In this document: positions 33,783 to 41,548 of the stretch, in pieces
How positions within the stretch are numbered: the stretch's first letter is position 1
How the letters are laid out: each line of letters begins with the position of its first letter
Source: Pseudomonas californiensis
Lineage (GTDB): Bacteria; Pseudomonadota; Gammaproteobacteria; Pseudomonadales; Pseudomonadaceae
Assembly: GCF_021147775.1 (NCBI RefSeq)
Contig: NZ_JAGTPK010000038.1
Coordinates: 1-50,958 of the forward strand
Reading direction: 5' to 3'
DNA length: 50,958 bases
Translations under genes and position numbers: made by a program
Notes under the pieces: model-generated
The model's database searches: none
The model's input: only the letters and a program-made list of their open reading frames with translations
Told to the model about the DNA's origin: nothing

Positions 33783-34600
33783 TGACAGTGGTTGAACGGG
33801 TCGACAGTCAGGCCGACGCCCAGCAGGAGCTCCCATTTGCGCTGGTCTACGGGCAGGCAGTCACGCAGATGCCGCTGGACCTGTACATCCCGCCGGACGC
33901 GCTGGAAGTCTTTCTCGAAGCGTTTGAAGGCCCGCTCGACCTGCTGCTGTACCTGATTCGCAAGCAGAACATCGACATCCTCGACATTCCGGTGGCCGAA
34001 ATCACCAAGCAGTACATGGGCTATGTCGAGCTGATGAAAACCGTGCGCCTGGAGCTGGCTGCCGAATACCTGGTCATGGCTGCCATGCTGGCCGAGATCA
34101 AGTCGCGCATGCTGTTGCCGCGCTCGGCGGAAATCGAAGAGGAAGAGGGCGATCCGCGCGCCGAGCTGATCCGTCGCCTGCAGGAATACGAACGCTTCAA
34201 GGCTGCCGCAGAAGGCATAGATGGCCTGAAGCGGGTAGGGCGTGACGTGATCGTGCCTAAACTGGATGCACCAGAAGCCAGGGCGCGCAAGCTGTTGCCC
34301 GATGTCAGCCTTGAAGAAGTACTGATGTCCATGGCTGAAGTACTGCACCGTGGCGACATGTTTGAAAGTCATCAGGTCAGCCGCGAGGCGCTGTCCACCC
34401 GCGAACGCATGAGCGATGTGCTGGAGCGCCTGAAAGGCGGTGGTTTCGTGCCGTTTGCCGAGCTGTTCACCGCAGAAGAAGGGCGCCTTGGCGTGGTGGT
34501 GACTTTTATGGCGGTGCTTGAACTGGTCAAGGAGTCCCTTGTCGAGCTGGTCCAAAACGAGCCCTTTGCGGCGATCCATGTCCGGGCGCGAGCCGAGTAG
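33782..34600 (+). CDS. scpA: Segregation and condensation protein ScpA
   Basis: A 272-residue kleisin with the family start FEGPLDLLLYLIRKQNIDIL, then IPVAEITKQYMGYVE, a long acidic-helical middle, and a C-terminal winged helix (PFAELFTAEEGRLGVVVTFM) that binds the SMC head. With ScpB and SMC it forms the condensin-like complex for chromosome segregation. An N-terminal extension of about 40 residues is typical of pseudomonads. Its start overlaps yciO by one base. Confidence 0.95.
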   Translation: MTVVERVDSQADAQQELPFALVYGQAVTQMPLDLYIPPDALEVFLEAFEGPLDLLLYLIRKQNIDILDIPVAEITKQYMGYVELMKTVRLELAAEYLVMAAMLAEIKSRMLLPRSAEIEEEEGDPRAELIRRLQEYERFKAAAEGIDGLKRVGRDVIVPKLDAPEARARKLLPDVSLEEVLMSMAEVLHRGDMFESHQVSREALSTRERMSDVLERLKGGGFVPFAELFTAEEGRLGVVVTFMAVLELVKESLVELVQNEPFAAIHVRARAE

Positions 34601-34615
34601 AGCAAGAACACACCC

Positions 34616-35437
34616 ATGAACCTCAATGAACCTCGCGAACTGGCTCCGCTGCTTGAAGCGTTTTTGCTGGCCTCTGGAAAGCCGCAGACGCTGGAGCGGC
34701 TTTACGAGTTGTTCGAAGAGGGCGAGCGTCCTGAGCCGCCGGTGTTCAAAAAAGCGCTGGAGGTGCTGCGCAAATCCTGCGAAGGCCGCGCATTCGAACT
34801 CAAGGAAGTCGCGTCTGGCTATCGCTTGCAGATCCGCGACCGCTTTTCGCCTTGGGTCGGACGGCTCTGGGAAGAGCGCCCGCAGCGTTATTCGCGTGCC
34901 ATGCTGGAAACTCTGGCCCTGATCGCTTATCGCCAGCCGATCACTCGAGGTGAAATCGAGGATGTGCGCGGTGTGGCGGTGAACAGCCATATCGTCAAAA
35001 CGTTGCTGGAGCGCGAATGGATCAGGGTGGTGGGCTATCGGGACGTGCCCGGCAAGCCGGCCATGTTTGCCACAACCAGGGGCTTTCTCGACCATTTCAA
35101 CCTGAAAAGCCTGGATGAGCTGCCGCCACTGGCGGACCTGCGTGAAATGGAAACCGAGCCGGTGCTGGATTTCGAGGATGCGCCGGTGCCCGCGCATCTC
35201 CAGGCCTTGGCTGACGCCAGCCTCGATCCGGACGAAGAGCCCGAACCGCCTCGTGACGAAACCAGCTTTCGCAGCCTGTTGGTCGAGCTGGACTCGATGG
35301 AGCAGGGGCTCAAGACTGATTTCGATGATTTGCTGCGCCTGGAGCCAGAGCCTGATTCCGCCTTTGAGCCAGAGCCCGAGTCAAAGCCAGAAGCGGAGCC
35401 AGGTAATACGCCGCCGAAAACGCCGCAGACCGAGTAG
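34616..35437 (+). CDS. scpB: Segregation and condensation protein ScpB
   Basis: A 273-residue protein. The first 175 residues are two winged helices (AFLLASGKPQTLERLYEL, AMLETLALIAYRQPITRGEI, GRDVPGKPAMF-like region) that clasp ScpA. The remaining 100 residues are acidic and low in complexity, with repeated Glu-Pro pairs near the end (PEPDSAFEPEPESKPEAEP), a tail that most other bacteria lack. It follows scpA by 15 bases. Confidence 0.94.
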   Translation: MNLNEPRELAPLLEAFLLASGKPQTLERLYELFEEGERPEPPVFKKALEVLRKSCEGRAFELKEVASGYRLQIRDRFSPWVGRLWEERPQRYSRAMLETLALIAYRQPITRGEIEDVRGVAVNSHIVKTLLEREWIRVVGYRDVPGKPAMFATTRGFLDHFNLKSLDELPPLADLREMETEPVLDFEDAPVPAHLQALADASLDPDEEPEPPRDETSFRSLLVELDSMEQGLKTDFDDLLRLEPEPDSAFEPEPESKPEAEPGNTPPKTPQTE

Positions 35438-35522
35438 TCGTCTGCTCCGTCGCCCATCCGCTCGAATTCGGCCGCCGCTGCGCTGTCACACACTCAGTCC
35501 TTCGCTGTGAGAGTTGCTGTCC

Positions 35523-35714
35523 ATGAGTTCAACCAAGAACCCCTGCATCAGCCTGTGCAAATTCGATGACGATATTTGCCTGGGATGCGGTCGCAGCAAG
35601 AAAGAAATCAAGGCCTGGAAGAAACTGGAGAAGGACGAAAAACGCGAGGTGCTGGCCGACTCCGCCAAGCGGCTGGCGAAGCTCAAGACCGCTGGTCGCA
35701 AAAAGAAGAAGTGA
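35523..35714 (+). CDS. DUF1289 small Cys-rich protein
   Basis: A 63-residue protein. Four cysteines in NPCISLCKFDDDICLGCGRS (about 8-26) form the family motif, probably a metal site. A lysine-rich helical tail ends in GRKKKK. Function is unknown. ATG 35523 is used; a TTG at 35514 is also open. It lies between scpB and rluB as in many gamma-proteobacteria. Confidence 0.88.
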   Translation: MSSTKNPCISLCKFDDDICLGCGRSKKEIKAWKKLEKDEKREVLADSAKRLAKLKTAGRKKKK

Positions 35715-35732
35715 TTCGGGCAATTGCAGCTG

Positions 35733-35755
35733 GCGCCGGGTGCGTAACCCGGCGC
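35733..35755 (+). terminator. Hairpin after the DUF1289 gene
   Basis: A perfect 9-bp GC-rich stem GCGCCGGGT/ACCCGGCGC with a GCGTA loop lies 18 bases after the DUF1289 stop. It lacks a T-run, so termination would need help. Confidence 0.5.
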
Positions 35756-35898
35756 ATCAGCGTATGATGGCCGACCCCCGGCGAACATGTTGCGCGCGGG
35801 GCTTCAGATATTACGCCTTGCGGCTATCCACAGCGCGCAGGGTACAGGTCTCGCCGGTTCTCGGTCAGCCCTGATTCGACACACCGGGAGGTGCCCAG

Positions 35899-37125
35899 AT
35901 GAGTGAAAAAGACAAGCAGGACAGCCAGGAAATTGGACCCGCAGGTGAAAAACTGCAGAAGGTTCTTGCGCGCATTGGCGTCGGTTCTCGCCGTGACGTC
36001 GAGGCCTGGATTACCCAGGGCCGTATCAAGGTCAATGGCAAGGACGCGACCCTTGGTCAGCGCGTCGACCTGCATGACGCCATCAGTGTTGATGGTCGCG
36101 TTATCAAGCGCGAAGAGGCGGCCGAAACGGTACGCCGCGTCATCATGTACAACAAGCCGGACGGTGAAATCTGCACCCGTGACGACCCGGAAGGCCGTCC
36201 GACCGTATTTGATCGCCTGCCGCGCCCGAAAGAAGGCCGCTGGATCAACATCGGTCGTCTGGACATCAACACCACCGGCCTGCTGATGTTCACCACCGAT
36301 GGTGAACTCGCCAATCGCCTGATGCACCCGTCGTTCGAGATGGACCGTGAATACGCTGTGCGTGTCCGTGGCGAAGTCGATGACGACATGCTGCTGCGCC
36401 TCAAGAACGGCGTGATCCTGGAAGACGGTCCTGCCCGTTTTACCGACATTCAGCAGGCTCCGGGTGGCGAAGGCTTCAACCACTGGTATCACTGCGTGGT
36501 GATGGAAGGTCGTAACCGCGAAGTGCGCCGTCTCTGGGAATCCCAGGGCCTTGTGGTCAGCCGTTTGAAGCGTGTGCGTTACGGGCCGGTGTTCCTGAAC
36601 TCCGATCTGCCGATGGGTCGCTGGCGCGAAATGAGTCAGTACGAAGTCGACATTCTTGCTGCTGAAGTGGGCCTGACGCCTGTCGCTCAGCCGCAGATGA
36701 ACGCCAAGACCAAAGAGAAGCTGGAACGTCTGCAGCGTCAATCGTCTCGCCCGCTGGGCAAGGGCGAGCGCGTTCGCACACTGCGTCCGGCCGCGGGTGC
36801 TCCGGCATCTGGCGACCGTACGCCGCGTCAGCCGCAGATCACTGGCAGCGAGCGTGACCGTCCGCGTGGTGGCGATCCGACTCAGCGTCCATCGCCGCGC
36901 AAGGACTCGGGCAAGCCTGGTTCGCGCTCGCCGCGTCCGGCCGACAACAGCCGTGGCACGCCAGTGGCTGACCGTCCGAGCGAGATGAACAAGCGTCCGG
37001 CCAAACCGGCACCCAAGCGTGTCGGTATCAAGCTGGTCGATGACGATGCGCCGTCGGGCAAGCGTCGCGGTCCACCGGCCGGCTCCGGCCAGCGTCCGGG
37101 CTTCGGTCGCCGCAAGCCGCAGTGA
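35899..37125 (+). CDS. rluB: 23S rRNA pseudouridine(2605) synthase RluB
   Basis: A 408-residue enzyme. The S4 RNA-binding domain is at about 18-70 (KVLARIGVGSRRDVEAWI). The catalytic Asp122 is in GRLDINTTGLL, with HPSFEMDREYAVRV and GRNREVRRLWESQGL of the RsuA/RluB type. From about 280 the protein is a basic, disordered tail rich in Arg, Gly, Ser and Pro, common in pseudomonad RluB and probably RNA-binding. It modifies U2605 of 23S rRNA. Confidence 0.94.
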   Translation: MSEKDKQDSQEIGPAGEKLQKVLARIGVGSRRDVEAWITQGRIKVNGKDATLGQRVDLHDAISVDGRVIKREEAAETVRRVIMYNKPDGEICTRDDPEGRPTVFDRLPRPKEGRWINIGRLDINTTGLLMFTTDGELANRLMHPSFEMDREYAVRVRGEVDDDMLLRLKNGVILEDGPARFTDIQQAPGGEGFNHWYHCVVMEGRNREVRRLWESQGLVVSRLKRVRYGPVFLNSDLPMGRWREMSQYEVDILAAEVGLTPVAQPQMNAKTKEKLERLQRQSSRPLGKGERVRTLRPAAGAPASGDRTPRQPQITGSERDRPRGGDPTQRPSPRKDSGKPGSRSPRPADNSRGTPVADRPSEMNKRPAKPAPKRVGIKLVDDDAPSGKRRGPPAGSGQRPGFGRRKPQ

Positions 37126-37145
37126 TTGCGCAATGTGAGTAACCA

Positions 37146-37179
37146 CAACGCCAGTCCTCGAGACTGGCGTTGTCGTTTT
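37146..37179 (+). terminator. Terminator after rluB
   Basis: An 11-bp perfect stem CAACGCCAGTC/GACTGGCGTTG followed by TCGTTTT, 20 bases after the rluB stop. Confidence 0.8.
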
Positions 37180-37318
37180 CACGGCCGGTGTTCACTGCCC
37201 GTTGCGCGCACGAGTATTGATGTTCAGCGGTTTTCAACATCCCGCCCTCTTTTAAACCTCGATGTGGATGCAGGTGTACAATGCTGCGCTTTTTTCTGTG
37301 ATTCATTGCTGTTCGAAA

Positions 37319-37343
37319 CGCTCCGGGCTACCCGTCTGGAGCG
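37319..37343 (+). other. Leader hairpin of the amino-acid permease gene
   Basis: CGCTCC and GGAGCG pair across a GC-rich loop that can also pair internally (GGG with CCC). It lies within the 291-base gap before the permease. I see no T-run and no known riboswitch in this gap. Confidence 0.35.
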
Positions 37344-37416
37344 CCTCATTCTGTTACGTCACGAGCGCAACAGATCCTGTCCCGTCACAGAACAAGAACA
37401 ATCAGGTGGCTAGTGA

Positions 37417-38826
37417 ATGAGTAAACAAACCTCACCGTCAGGCGAATTGAAACGCGGCCTGAAGAATCGGCACATCCAGCTGATCGCCTTGGGTGGCGCT
37501 ATCGGCACCGGCCTGTTTCTGGGTTCGGCAGGCGTGTTGAAATCGGCCGGACCTTCGATGATCCTCGGCTACGCAATCTGCGGTTTCATTGCCTTCATGA
37601 TCATGCGCCAGCTGGGCGAAATGATTGTCGAAGAGCCCGTGGCCGGGTCGTTCAGCCATTTTGCGCACAATTACTGGGGTGGTTTCGCCGGGTTTCTGTC
37701 GGGCTGGAACTGCTGGCTGTTGTACATCCTTGTAGGCATGTCGGAGCTGACCGCCGTCGGGAAATACATTCATTATTGGTTGCCCGATATCCCGAGCTGG
37801 CTGTCGGCGGCGGTGTTCTTCCTGCTGATCAATGCGATCAACCTGACCAACGTCAAAGTGTTCGGTGAGACCGAATTCTGGTTCGCGATCATCAAGGTGG
37901 TCGCCATCATCGGCATGATTGCGCTGGGCAGCTACATGCTGGTCAGTGGCAGTGGCGGCCCGCAGGCGTCGGTCAGTAACCTCTGGGAGCATGGCGGGTT
38001 CTTCCCCAATGGCGTCAGCGGGCTGGTCATGGCGCTGGCGATCATCATGTTCTCGTTCGGCGGCCTGGAAATGCTCGGTTTTACCGCGGCCGAGGCCGAA
38101 CAGCCACGAACCGTAATACCCAAAGCGATCAATCAGGTCATCTACCGGATCCTGATCTTCTACATCGGCGCGCTGGTAGTGCTGTTATCGCTCACGCCAT
38201 GGGACAGCCTGTTGGCCAGCCTCAATGCGTCCGGCGATTCGTACAGCGGTAGCCCGTTCGTGCAGGTGTTCTCGATGCTGGGCAGCGATGCGGCAGCGCA
38301 TATCCTCAACTTCGTGGTGCTGACAGCGGCCTTGTCGGTCTACAACAGCGGCACGTATTGCAACAGCCGCATGCTGGTCGGCATGGCAGAGCAGGGCGAT
38401 GCGCCCAAGGCGCTGGCGCATGTTGATCGGCGTGGCGTGCCGGTCATGGCGATCCTTGCCTCGGCCGTCGTGACGCTGGTCGCGGTGCTGCTCAACTACT
38501 TCATTCCGCAACGTGCACTGGAATTGCTGATGTCGCTGGTGGTGGCCACGCTGGTCATCAACTGGGCGATGATCAGCTATTCACACCTGAAATTCCGGCA
38601 GCACATGAACCGTACGCAACAAGTGCCTTTGTTCAAGGCCTTGTGGTACCCGTATGGCAACTACGTCTGCCTGGCGTTCGTGGTGTTTATTCTGGGCATC
38701 ATGCTGATGATCCCGGGCATTCAGGTGTCGGTGTATGCCATACCGGTCTGGTTGGCGGCGATGTGGGTGTTTTATCGGATCAAGAACAGGCATGGCCTTG
38801 CGAATGCGGGCAAGGCGGGCCAATGA
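37417..38826 (+). CDS. AroP/GabP-type amino-acid permease
   Basis: A 469-residue APC-superfamily transporter with about 12 membrane segments. Family marks are KNRHIQLIALGGAIGTGLFL (first segment, unwound GAIGTG), GEMIVEEPVAGSFSHFAHNY, the GFTAAEAEQPRTVIPKAINQ loop and YNSGTYCNSRMLVGMAEQGD. These fit the AroP/PheP/ProY/GabP group of proton-driven uptake systems; which amino acid is carried cannot be said from the sequence alone. Confidence 0.9.
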   Translation: MSKQTSPSGELKRGLKNRHIQLIALGGAIGTGLFLGSAGVLKSAGPSMILGYAICGFIAFMIMRQLGEMIVEEPVAGSFSHFAHNYWGGFAGFLSGWNCWLLYILVGMSELTAVGKYIHYWLPDIPSWLSAAVFFLLINAINLTNVKVFGETEFWFAIIKVVAIIGMIALGSYMLVSGSGGPQASVSNLWEHGGFFPNGVSGLVMALAIIMFSFGGLEMLGFTAAEAEQPRTVIPKAINQVIYRILIFYIGALVVLLSLTPWDSLLASLNASGDSYSGSPFVQVFSMLGSDAAAHILNFVVLTAALSVYNSGTYCNSRMLVGMAEQGDAPKALAHVDRRGVPVMAILASAVVTLVAVLLNYFIPQRALELLMSLVVATLVINWAMISYSHLKFRQHMNRTQQVPLFKALWYPYGNYVCLAFVVFILGIMLMIPGIQVSVYAIPVWLAAMWVFYRIKNRHGLANAGKAGQ

Positions 38827-38860
38827 TTGCGCCGTGTGCTGCTGAAAAGAAGGCGTCTGT

Positions 38861-39274
38861 ATGCTGGTGATCTCCAATAACGTCCATCTGCCGGACAGCG
38901 AAATCGAGTTGACGGCCATCCGTGCCCAGGGCGCGGGTGGGCAGAACGTCAACAAGGTGTCGAGTGCCATGCATTTGCGTTTCGACATCCATGCTTCGTC
39001 ACTGCCGCCCTTTTACAAGGAGCGGCTGCTGGCGTTGAGTGACAGTCGGATCACCAGCGATGGCGTGATCATTCTCAAGGCGCAGCAGTACCGCACCCAG
39101 GAACAAAATCGCGCCGATGCGTTGTTGCGATTGAGTGAGCTGATTGTGAATGCCGCCAAGGTCGAGAAAAAACGCCGCCCGACCCGCCCGACGCTGGGTT
39201 CGAAAACCCGTCGACTGGAGTCCAAAAGCAAGCGTGGCTCAATCAAGGCCGGACGCGGGAAAGTGGATTTCTGA
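38861..39274 (+). CDS. arfB: Alternative ribosome-rescue factor ArfB (YaeJ)
   Basis: A 137-residue peptidyl-tRNA hydrolase domain with GGQ at 26-28 (RAQGAGGQNVNKVSSA) and a basic C-terminal tail (KKRRPTRPTLGSK, SKSKRGSIKAGRGKVDF) that would enter the empty mRNA channel. It releases peptides from ribosomes stalled at mRNA ends. It lies 34 bases after the permease. Confidence 0.94.
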   Translation: MLVISNNVHLPDSEIELTAIRAQGAGGQNVNKVSSAMHLRFDIHASSLPPFYKERLLALSDSRITSDGVIILKAQQYRTQEQNRADALLRLSELIVNAAKVEKKRRPTRPTLGSKTRRLESKSKRGSIKAGRGKVDF

Positions 39275-39380
39275 TCAGGGGCGGCTGCGCTATCGTGTTT
39301 CTCTGTCAAAGAACAGCACTTGGCGCAGCCTCCTGTAGTCAGCAGGTGGCAGTGGACTGCTCACCCATGACAAGAGGGTT

Positions 39381-39893
39381 TCAACGAGCGACTTTGTGCT
39401 GGGCCTCGTGACGACGCAGTGCACGCACCTTGTTCAGGGTATCGGCGCACGTTTTGGCGGCTTCCTGCCCCTTGTGCACGAAGTGATCGAAGAAGAACTT
39501 CTGGTGCTCTTCGCCGGCGTGGAAGTGGTGAGGCGTGAGGACCACCGAGAATACCGGGATTTCGGTTTCCAGCTGGACCTGCATCAGCGCACTGACGACG
39601 GTCTGCGCGACGAATTCGTGGCGATAGATGCCGCCGTCCACGACCAGTGCAGCGCCCACGATACCTGCGTAGCGACCGCTGTTGGCGAGCAGTTTTGCAT
39701 GCAGCGGGATTTCATATGCGCCGCCGACTTCAAAGAAGTCGATGTCGCTCTCGGCGTAGCCGTGGTTGGCCATTTCGGCGACAAAGCCCAAACGGCTCTG
39801 GTCGACAATATCTTTATGCCAGCAAGCCTGGATAAAGGCGACGCGTTCGTTCGGGTGGCTTTTGCTTTTGCTGTCAATTGCAGTGGGTTGCAC
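39381..39893 (-). CDS. ribH: 6,7-dimethyl-8-ribityllumazine synthase, RibH2 type
   Basis: A 170-residue lumazine synthase starting with GTG (AGGAG nine bases upstream). It joins the ribityl-pyrimidine and dihydroxybutanone phosphate in riboflavin synthesis. Motifs are FIQACWHKDIVDQSRLGF, VGGAYEIPLHAKLLA, VDGGIYRHEFVAQ and VVLTPHHFHAGEEHQKFF. The Trp after the start strand and the HHFH motif fit the decameric RibH2 class of Brucella and Mesorhizobium rather than the 60-mer RibH in the main rib operon. It is controlled by an FMN riboswitch (40025-40184). Confidence 0.92.
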   Translation of the reverse strand: MQPTAIDSKSKSHPNERVAFIQACWHKDIVDQSRLGFVAEMANHGYAESDIDFFEVGGAYEIPLHAKLLANSGRYAGIVGAALVVDGGIYRHEFVAQTVVSALMQVQLETEIPVFSVVLTPHHFHAGEEHQKFFFDHFVHKGQEAAKTCADTLNKVRALRRHEAQHKVAR

Positions 39894-40024
39894 GTGTTCT
39901 GACTCCTGTTTATAGAAAAAACAGGGCATTTGGATCGAAAGGGATTCAAGTCGCGTAGAAAGACCTCATGAACGTTGCCATTCAGTGTCGGGTCTGCCCA
40001 CGTTCTTATAGACGCCAATCCCGC

Positions 40025-40184
40025 TCTCTCTTCATCCGGACTATGACCGTCGGCCCCGGAATCACACCGGGTCTGCTGACCTTCCGGGTTGTCGGCCAAA
40101 GCCTGAACCCTGAAGCGCTCGCGGGCTAGACACGTTGCGTGCCATTACCGCCGGTGGGGAATTACGCCCCGCCCTGAGAACGTT
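40025..40184 (-). promoter_or_regulatory. FMN riboswitch (RFN element) upstream of ribH
   Basis: On the minus strand the conserved RFN parts appear in order: TCAGGGCGGGGCGTAATTCC, then CCCACCGGCGGTAATG, a variable arm, AGCCCGCGAGCG, CAGGGTTCAG, a GGTCAGCAGACCCGGTG arm, ATTCCGGGGCCGACGGTCAT and AGTCCGGATGAAGAGAG. It binds FMN and should lower ribH expression when flavin is plentiful. It lies about 130 bases upstream of the ribH start. Confidence 0.95.
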
Positions 40185-40290
40185 GCTGACACCCAATTCG
40201 GTGCCGGCGCAGGATTTTTATCACAGATCAATGAATCATGCATCGACACTTTCGTAAGGTGCGCCTACCTTTTTCTTATAAGGAGACAGG

Positions 40291-40335
40291 GTGTCGACAG
40301 CGGAACACCTTGATTATCACGATCCGCGGCCTTAG
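40291..40335 (+). other. Possible 14-codon leader ORF before ltaE
   Basis: A strong ribosome site (AAGGAGACAGG) precedes GTG and 13 further codons (VSTAEHLDYHDPRP) ending in TAG, about 65 bases before the ltaE start. A perfect 7-bp hairpin (TGCAGCC/GGCTGCA, 40347-40364) follows. This could be a leader peptide or a chance open frame. The amino-acid content does not suggest Gly/Thr attenuation. Confidence 0.3.
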
Positions 40336-40399
40336 TAATGTGTTGTTGCAGCCAGAGGGCTGCAGCCATTGTCGATTATGGATTCCAGGGAGCTACTTC

Positions 40400-41404
40400 G
40401 TGTCAGTCATCGATTTGCGCAGCGACACCGTGACCTTGCCCACCGCTGGCATGCTCGACGCAATGGCGCATGCGCCGGTTGGCGACGATGTCTACGGCGA
40501 AGATCCTACTGTCAATCTTCTGGAAGCCACGCTGAGCGAGCGCCTGGGTTTCGAGGCCGCGCTGTTTGTGCCGTCTGGCACCATGAGCAATCTGCTGGCA
40601 TTGATGGCCCATTGCGAACGTGGTGACGAATACATCGTCGGCCAGCAGGCCCATACTTATAAATATGAAGGTGGCGGTGCTGCGGTGCTCGGCTCCATTC
40701 AGCCTCAGCCGCTGGATGTGCAAGCGGACGGCTCGCTGGACCTGGAGCAAGTGCTGCAGACCATCAAGCCCGATGACTTTCACTTTGCCCGCACCCGACT
40801 GCTTGCGCTGGAAAACACCATGCAGGGCAAGGTATTGCCACTGGCGTACCTGGCCGCCGCACGCAAGTTGACCCGGGAGCACGGCCTGAGTCTGCATCTT
40901 GACGGCGCGCGCCTGTATAACGCAGCCGTCAAGCTGGGCGTTGATGCGCGTGAGATCACCGACTATTTCGATTCCGTTTCGATCTGTCTGTCCAAAGGGC
41001 TTGGCGCCCCGGTCGGCTCAGTGCTGTGCGGTTCACATGCGCTGATTGCCAAGGCGCGTCGCCTGCGCAAGATGGTCGGCGGCGGCATGCGTCAGGCAGG
41101 CATGCTTGCGGCTGCCGGTCTGTATGCGCTGGACCATCAGGTCGCGCGGCTGGCAGATGACCATGCCAATGCTGTCTTTCTGGCTGAAGGGTTGAAAGAG
41201 GCTGGCTACAGTGTCGAGCCCGTGCAGACCAATATGGTGTATGTCGATATCGGTGATCGGGCCGCTGCACTCAAGCCGTTCTGTGGCGAGCAGGGCATCT
41301 CGCTCTCTGTCGCACCGCGGCTGCGCCTGGTCACGCATTTGAACGTTTCGCGTGCGCACCTCGAGCAGGTTGTCGCTGTATTTGCCGAGTTTGGCCGCTT
41401 ATAA
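40400..41404 (+). CDS. ltaE: Low-specificity L-threonine aldolase
   Basis: A 334-residue PLP enzyme that splits threonine and allo-threonine to glycine and acetaldehyde. Motifs are IDLRSDTVTLPT, VGDDVYGEDPTVN, FVPSGTMSN, the His in GQQAHTYKYEGGG, LDGARLYNAA and the PLP lysine at about 199 in CLSKGLGAPVGS. The GTG at 40400 has GGGAG upstream and fits the usual MSVIDLRSD start; the frame open to 40238 is not supported. Confidence 0.94.
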   Translation: MSVIDLRSDTVTLPTAGMLDAMAHAPVGDDVYGEDPTVNLLEATLSERLGFEAALFVPSGTMSNLLALMAHCERGDEYIVGQQAHTYKYEGGGAAVLGSIQPQPLDVQADGSLDLEQVLQTIKPDDFHFARTRLLALENTMQGKVLPLAYLAAARKLTREHGLSLHLDGARLYNAAVKLGVDAREITDYFDSVSICLSKGLGAPVGSVLCGSHALIAKARRLRKMVGGGMRQAGMLAAAGLYALDHQVARLADDHANAVFLAEGLKEAGYSVEPVQTNMVYVDIGDRAAALKPFCGEQGISLSVAPRLRLVTHLNVSRAHLEQVVAVFAEFGRL

Positions 41405-41469
41405 GATGCCAATAGTCCAGTTACTTGTGTCTATCGTACAAACAGACTGTACCGAGGGCGCAACGCCTA

Positions 41470-41475
41470 TATAAT
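41470..41475 (+). promoter_or_regulatory. Likely alaS promoter -10 box
   Basis: A consensus TATAAT followed by a GC-rich discriminator (GCGGCCC) lies 74 bases before the alaS start. The -35 region is a poor match (CTGTAC at 41447). The GC-rich discriminator is typical of stringently controlled translation genes. Confidence 0.55.
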
Positions 41476-41548
41476 GCGGCCCTTTGCCGTCGCTACGTCA
41501 TCTGACGTTTTGCACTTGCCTCTGGCCGCAGTCTCCGTGGAAGAACCT

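Noticed and set aside
33728..35197. A 489-residue open frame antisense to scpA/scpB
   Set aside because: It spans two firmly identified genes on the other strand and is His/Gln-rich as expected of a shadow frame.
35824..37182. A 452-residue Arg/Thr-rich open frame antisense to rluB
   Set aside because: The composition mirrors the rluB coding strand and no family is recognisable.
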